From contig LS997566.1 of the NCBI GenBank assembly GCA_000469685.2, forward strand, positions 1,084,001 to 1,148,000: a stretch of 64,000 bases of DNA. The letters are read 5' to 3'. How positions within the stretch are numbered: position 1 is the stretch's first letter; every line of letters starts with the position of its first letter. The notes beneath the pieces are model-generated. The model was not told where the DNA came from, ran no database searches, and saw nothing but the letters and a program-made list of their open reading frames with translations. Of the stretch, positions 60,501 to 64,000 are shown in pieces. This DNA comes from Haemonchus contortus. Its lineage: Eukaryota > Nematoda > Chromadorea > Rhabditida > Trichostrongylidae. The position numbers and the translations under genes are program-made.

Positions 60501-63500
60501 TTCAAAGAAGCAACCAACGAAAGCTGACTCCGGAGAGTACACAGTGAAACTGTCAGGCGATTTTGGTGAAATCACAAAAACGTTCACTGTCAAAGTCAAA
60601 GGTAAGTCTGAGTCCTACCGTGTGTCATGTCCGCCGAAACCGCCCGTCTTTTTTGGGCCAGTTGAAACCTTCGTTACTATATTCCGAATAATTCACGAAG
60701 ATTTCAGCACGAACCGGAAATGTCTAGAAACGTGAGACGGTATCATTTATGTTATCTTCAAAGAGGATGCTTCATATATGTGCAATTCTGTTACCTTTAA
60801 ATCTTCTATTTTCGAGCCATCCGGTCCATGTTCTTTTAGCACATATACCGTATCCTTCTGATGTGCGGTAGCCCTATATGGACCTAACTATTTCTAGTTA
60901 TCGGATCATGCATATCAGCCGTCTCCTTCATAGTGTCATGTCAAAAGCCCTGACTTCAAAAGGTTTCCCTTGTTCCACCGAAACTCACACTTCGGAAATT
61001 TTGTACAGTGCCACTGCCTACGCGACGCTCAATTCCGTTAATGTTCATAGGATCCCAAAGGCCAACTCTATGTCTATAGGGTTTTGGAGACGAGCAGAAT
61101 AATAATTACTCTTTGATTGTGCTTCCTCTTGAATTGAGCCACGCAGTCAACTTCTATTCAGATTCCTAGAAACGTTTGAACTATACAGTATGTGATCTGT
61201 ACAATCTTTTGCGAGGCCATTAGGTGCGCAGGCTAAAATCTTTATTCTTCCAGCGTTTCTTGTAATTAGTTCAACTTCGCCTCATGAGCGTGCCTAATGC
61301 GAAAAGGTTGTGCGGAAAGTACCCGCCAAAAGTTTCGGAATAGTTCAGATTTCTGGAGGATGTGTTTTCTGGAACTTTTCAAGGGGTTACCATGTGAGGG
61401 TACTACCCATTCGTATACGCATAGCATATCAGGCTGCCTGTTCCTTTATTCATACTGGGGTTTATTTACCAATCTGAAATACAAAACGCTCACCCACTTC
61501 CAACAAGTTCGAATCAGCCACTTCGCGGTCAAAATCTAGTGGAAAATGGTGCCAAGCATTTTCCCTCAAGGCCCCCTACTACGCAGTCCTTTGTACAGCT
61601 CGTCCCAGCTCTTCACAAACAGAAATCTGGTCAACCTTTTGCGATATCATGATATCTCCTGATACATTCTGCGCATACAGCTGAGTAATCTCCTCTCATA
61701 GCACCTATGGAAGCCTCTGAAAAATCTCGACCTTCATTGTTGTGAAATTTTCGGTGGGGATTTTTCGTGCAGCCTAATGGAGTTCAGCCCCATGACAGTT
61801 TCGGTCTTTTGCTCTGACTTGTCTACGTTGAAGAAATGTCGGCTCCTGGACAGAATGAAACCGATGTTTACTAACTAGCGTTACTTTCTGCACTAAGTAA
61901 GTCATTCGGTATAGTATTCGTCATTGCGCTCTGAGACGTAACATAATTTTGTCACCACTACACTTTCATTGAATCTTTTTTTTCATCAATGACCTCGACG
62001 GTAGGAAACTTGACGGCCTAGGAGGCACTTGTTGCTTAGCGAAGTTCAAGCCTCACATTGGTACCGAGGCTATTAAGTGCTCCACATTCTACTTTTCCAG
62101 GGTTCAAGATCAAAGTTGTCCTACACCTCTCTGGGTAGAGACACTCATCAAAGTTAACAAAGAAAGATTCGGGCTCACACATTGCTCTCCTCATAGAAGA
62201 GTACGTTACTAGGGCTATGGAGGAGTGTGGCTCAAGTCTATGTAGTTATGGCTTAGCATAAACCATCAACGAAATGCAGTAAAAGCCGTTTACGTCGAAA
62301 AAGTGAGAACGGCAATGAAAAGGACTCAAGGTTGCTTATGTTTTCGCGTTTACTTCCATCATTTAGGCTTGGGCCTTCTATTGCTTCCTTACAGGAACCA
62401 AAAATAATAACATCTTGTTGAATTTCTAAAGGCACGGGAGTCATCATAGTGAATTTCAACCAATTGAAATAGATGGAAGTCTCGGAGTGGGCAAGATTAG
62501 TGAAGGCAATCTAGGGACCTCATCAAGATATTCAATGTTTCAGGTGTGCCTGGACCGCCTGCGGGAATCTCTGTCGACAAAATCAAAAGTAATTCCATTT
62601 CAATCGCGTGGGAGAACCCTGCAGATGACGGAGGCGAACCGATAACGGGTTACTTGATAAAAAAGAAAGAGGCTGGCCGCCGGACTTTCCAGAAAATCGC
62701 TCAGGTAGAACAGAAGGCACAACCGAAAAATTACTCCGAAATTGTGCTCATTTAGGTTACGGGAACGAGCACATCGCAAGTTGTGGATGATCTGAAGAAA
62801 GCAACGGATTACGTATTTAGCGTGGCAGCTATCAATAAATATGGAGTTGGAGAAACGGTCAAAATTCCTGTCGTAAGTCTCTCCTCTAATTGAAGACCGT
62901 GAGGACCGTGAAGACCGTGAACTTTTTTGTCAGCCCTACTTTCGTTTTCTATTAAGAGGTACTGTTTTACAGGTCACCACTGACGCTTCTTTCAATGCTC
63001 CACAAATCACTCAACGGCCCATCGTTTCCGGCGACAGCTCTGATGGATGCCAACTAAAATGGGATCAGCCCAGCGACGACGGAGGGTCACCTATCTGTGG
63101 TTATAATGTGTATCTCAGAGACAACGCGACAGAGTGGAAAAAGGTTAGCACTTGTCGAAAGTGTTCCATCTGATTTGGAGTACTTTTTTAAGGTTAATAG
63201 TAAACTTGTCACCGACACTTGCTTCCCCGTGAAAGATCTTCGTCAAGGTGTAGCATACGAGTTCAAGGTTGAGGCTCTGAACAAAGCAGGGATATTGTCA
63301 AACTCCAACTTACCGTCGGAACCGCTAACCATAACCCCAATCTCAGGTATGTGTAATTGATAATATAGTGTGGGTGGAAACTTTTCGACCTATTTTGTCT
63401 ACACAAACTTCATATTAAGAACGAACTGAGAAGAATGCAACACCTGATGTCACTGCAGCGGGAGAATTCGCAACGATAACAAAACCGTTAGAGTGCGAAA

Positions 63501-64000
63501 CATTTGGTTATGAGGAAAAGCCCGTTGTGCTCACCGTCGACCTTAGCCGTTCAACTAAAAATGTCATATGGACCAAGGATGGCAATGTTATCACTGCCTC
63601 AGAAAAATTTGAAATGTCATTTGACGGGATGTCCTGCTCCCTCACGATCAAGGACAGCGATTCCAATGACATGGGACGGTACATAGTCCAGGTTGACGAG
63701 TCCCAATCCTTCACCGATCTGAAAATTTCCGGAAAACCAAAGTTCAAACCATGCTTGAAGGAAATAATAGAGGTCGGAAAGAGTGAAGACATCACGTTAA
63801 GTGCAGAGTTTGACGGCCAGGATGATGTGATCGCGACTTGTTTTTTCAACGGATTCCCAGTACGAGAGGATTCGAAGACCCAGCTTATCGTTCATGAAAA
63901 TTCAGTGAAATTCTCAAAGAAGCAACCAACAAAAGCTGACTCTGGCGAGTACACAGTTAGATTGTCAGGTGACTTCGGTGAAATCACAAAAGCGTTCACT
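39578..64000 (+). CDS. second giant titin/twitchin-like protein (5' and 3' incomplete)
   Basis: A multi-exon gene whose exons join in frame: 39578-39623, 39797-45552, 45615-45754, 45813-46020 or so, 46089-46191, 46261-46373, 46442-46564, 46757-46881, 46940-47131, 47195-47345, 47415-47530, 54449-56732, 56790-56950, 57003-57119, 57216-57387, 57446-57599, 58406-58999, 59058-59218, 59271-59387, 59483-59653, 59737-59890, 60008-60601, 62544-62704, 62756-62872, 62973-63143, 63193-63346, 63420 to the edge. Order: a disordered 34-residue repeat, three Igs, a charged disordered segment, then Ig-Ig-Fn3-Fn3 super-repeats. The first exon lacks an ATG, so upstream exons exist. Likely a sarcomeric scaffold. 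I do not recognise a one-to-one C. elegans counterpart. Confidence 0.8.
39797..45552 (+). other. 5.75-kb exon encoding a long disordered region
   Basis: The exon starts at acceptor ttttag|GTCGG and ends GAAG|gtaagt. About 1,900 residues are read without a stop, rich in Ser, Lys, Glu, Thr, Asp and Ala and poor in aromatics and Cys, so an extended, unfolded chain is expected. The first 210 residues and the last 480 are non-repetitive. The middle is a 34-residue repeat. By position it could be a spring or phosphorylation-target segment, as in other invertebrate titins. That is inference. Confidence 0.82.
40450..44150 (+). repeat. 34-residue (102-bp) coding tandem repeat, about 37 copies
   Basis: The core motif is ADSTSFSERSAKA, preceded by KTVDEKA and followed by one of two linkers. 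Type A reads TFKTDQSEHDGV, type B KLTSERSRGNLGV. I count about 37 core motifs. Outer copies (40,450-41,600 and 43,250-44,150) are diverged. Copies between about 41,690 and 43,180 are nearly identical, with three consecutive type A units at 42,560-42,900 differing by only a base or two. The 102-bp period keeps the frame, so copy number can vary without damage. Confidence 0.9.
45615..47345 (+). other. three Ig domains (I-III) of the second giant gene
   Basis: Ig I (45,640-46,005) begins APVFRIKKQL and has lost the C-strand Trp (LSVYHNDDL). Ig II (about 46,100-46,560) has MIWLKNGVEF and an F strand DVYALLVEN without Cys. A basic linker (KKRRRIRK, exon 46757-46881) follows. Ig III (46,970-47,340) has PHFEKIL, VRFYRDGK and EYACQAVNP. 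Introns cut each domain once or twice, often after the C strand as in the upstream TTN-1-like gene. Confidence 0.8.
47652..47844 (-). repeat. 3' LTR
   Basis: On the minus strand it begins TGTTAGGTATCC and ends CGTAACA, with TG/CA ends. It matches the 5' LTR with about five differences. It lies next to the polypurine tract. Confidence 0.9.
47845..47856 (-). other. polypurine tract
   Basis: Minus-strand AAAAAAGGGAGG directly abuts the 3' LTR, as required for plus-strand DNA priming. Confidence 0.85.
47892..48339 (-). pseudogene. integrase C-terminal region and tail of pol
   Basis: In yet another frame, this has the chromatin-binding-like C-terminal module of Ty3 integrases (PVLARQYHG, W-x-x-G-x-V, YRVLIG, RHANQLR). 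A Gln/Ser/Pro-rich stretch and a basic end (RRSTRTRRPTTR) follow. The break from the preceding part is another small indel near 48,340. The stop at 47,892 precedes the polypurine tract by about 35 nt, so no envelope gene fits. Confidence 0.8.
48346..49234 (-). pseudogene. retrotransposon integrase
   Basis: The N-terminal zinc finger is visible (HKGHPG ... HCTKC). The catalytic core has the first Asp in HVDCAGP, the second in LVSDNGTQF and the Glu in SNGQVERFV, the DDE pattern. A 7-base homopolymer (A7 on the plus strand, 48806-48812) causes a frameshift just after the first Asp. It could be a true lesion or a sequencing error. The second part ends with TAA at 48,346. Confidence 0.88.
49235..49757 (-). 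pseudogene. retrotransposon RNase H
   Basis: A Ty3-type RNase H follows reverse transcriptase in another frame, after the 1-nt shift. Acidic residues are visible in AADASNYGLGAV, IEKEALAL and LLTDHKPLL, then the usual RLQRWA and DALSR tail. The frame ends with TAA near 49,228, and the following domain continues in another frame. Confidence 0.88.
49758..51169 (-). pseudogene. retrotransposon protease and reverse transcriptase
   Basis: The protease has the aspartyl site DSAADITII (DSA variant of DTG/DSG). Reverse transcriptase follows with PVPYA, LRICADF, the HIDFADAYLQI motif, LPFGVKSAP and the catalytic YLDDVIV. The connection segment (RSFLGLLSYYG) is intact. A TGA stands near 49,826, where the family normally has Trp after KF. 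The frame runs on to about 49,757, where one extra base (A run 49755-49757) shifts it. The domains themselves look complete. Confidence 0.9.
51170..52078 (-). pseudogene. retrotransposon gag (nucleocapsid end interrupted by UGA)
   Basis: From ATG at 52,078 the frame gives about 302 residues of capsid-like sequence (helical, few Cys), then a basic stretch and two CCHC-type zinc-knuckle candidates. The first reads CWFCGEMHFVRFC, a C-x2-C-x3-H-x4-C variant. The second starts CSDCHKVGH but meets a TGA two codons before its last Cys. After that TGA the same frame continues into protease, so gag and pol are one frame split by one stop. Capsid identity is inferred from position. Confidence 0.82.
52080..52092 (-). 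other. primer-binding site (tRNA not assigned)
   Basis: One base after the 5' LTR the minus strand reads TGGCGATCAGGAT, beginning with the TGG expected for pairing with the CCA end of a tRNA. The gag ATG follows almost at once (52,078). Confidence 0.6.
52094..52286 (-). repeat. 5' LTR
   Basis: Same 193-bp length and termini as the 3' LTR. Transcription would start here and run leftwards. Confidence 0.9.
54449..56732 (+). other. 2.3-kb exon: charged disordered region, degenerate Ig(a) and first Ig(b)
   Basis: About 590 residues are dominated by Lys, Glu, Ser and Asp with KKK and EKEK runs, resembling a PEVK-like or hinge segment but with little Pro/Val. From about 56,200 the sequence aligns with the super-repeat: KPFEREAYGEEEKP opens Ig(a), but its middle is replaced by KEGKRTTDDKA. 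Ig(b) follows intact (FGKSEDIMFSAEF, ATCFFNGSPVRED, DSGEYTVKLSGEFGE). Confidence 0.8.
56200..57599 (+). repeat. super-repeat unit 1 (Ig-Ig-Fn3-Fn3)
   Basis: Ig(a) is degenerate and Ig(b) normal. The first Fn3 is in 56790-56950 + 57003-57119 (VPGPPAGIS, IAWEKPADDGG, INKYGVG). The second is in 57216-57387 + 57446-57599 (LKWDKPKEDGG, FEFKVEAVNEAG). Fn3 domains here bind or space thick-filament partners in related proteins. Confidence 0.85.
58406..59890 (+). repeat. super-repeat unit 2 (Ig-Ig-Fn3-Fn3)
   Basis: Exon 58406-58999 holds intact Ig(a) (DIIWTKDGNA, GRYIVQVDE) and Ig(b). The Fn3 exons 59058-59218, 59271-59387, 59483-59653 and 59737-59890 have the same split points as unit 1. Exon 59271-59387 differs from 57003-57119 at a single base in 117. 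The preceding 806-bp intron (57,600-58,405) shows no gene. Confidence 0.88.
60008..63346 (+). repeat. super-repeat unit 3 (Ig-Ig-Fn3-Fn3)
   Basis: Exon 60008-60601 carries Ig(a) (AVKWTKDGEV, GRYMVQADE) and Ig(b). A 1.9-kb intron (60,602-62,543, no gene seen) separates them from the Fn3 exons 62544-62704, 62756-62872, 62973-63143 and 63193-63346. The Fn3 pair is clearly more diverged from units 1 and 2 than the Ig pair is. Confidence 0.86.
63420..64000 (+). repeat. super-repeat unit 4, cut by the window edge
   Basis: Ig(a) (NVIWTKDGNV, GRYIVQVDE) and Ig(b) are present to the AFT of the last strand. Ig(a) is almost identical to unit 2 at the DNA level. Fn3 domains should follow outside the window. 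Confidence 0.86.

Overview
The window looks like nuclear DNA of a nematode, most likely a strongylid (clade V, hookworm-like) parasite. Giant muscle-protein genes are split by short introns with GTRAG donors and TTTTCAG-type acceptors. The kinase matches what I remember of Caenorhabditis TTN-1, and the gene-poor DNA is packed with foldback/MITE elements, a tRNA-related SINE and a Ty3/gypsy-type LTR retrotransposon. Species is inference. All splice sites are read by eye from frame continuity and GT/AG signals, without transcripts.

Region 1 (1-13,294, + strand) is the 3' part of a ttn-1-like gene. It holds the second half of a titin/twitchin-type kinase, its C-terminal regulatory tail, then about 19 Ig domains and one Fn3 domain. 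A stop lies at 13,292 and an AATAAA at 13,421.

Region 2 (about 13,300-39,577) has no gene I can support. It holds a 4.5-kb foldback transposon (15,167-19,658), a 475-bp relative (36,605-37,079), a nested MITE with a clean empty site, three copies of a hairpin MITE, a 1.2-kb inverted-repeat element with a nested insertion, GC-rich palindromes, three SINE copies and a degenerate tandem array.

Region 3 (39,578 to beyond the right edge, + strand) is a second giant muscle-type gene. It opens in a 5.75-kb exon that is mostly a 34-residue tandem repeat (about 37 copies). Three Ig domains follow, then a 6.9-kb intron carrying an antisense LTR retrotransposon (47,652-52,286), a long charged exon, and at least four Ig-Ig-Fn3-Fn3 super-repeats, the last cut by the window edge. 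Super-repeats 1 and 2 are almost identical in their Fn3 part, introns included, which points to recent duplication or conversion.

The two genes lie head to tail. The first ends as a titin-like kinase should (kinase, then Igs). The second has the order expected upstream of such a kinase (disordered spring, Igs, Ig/Fn3 super-repeats). A tandem titin-like pair, with a second kinase beyond the right edge, is the main hypothesis. A scaffold-order artefact or one very long gene are the alternatives. Both products would act in the sarcomere as scaffold, spring and signalling proteins.
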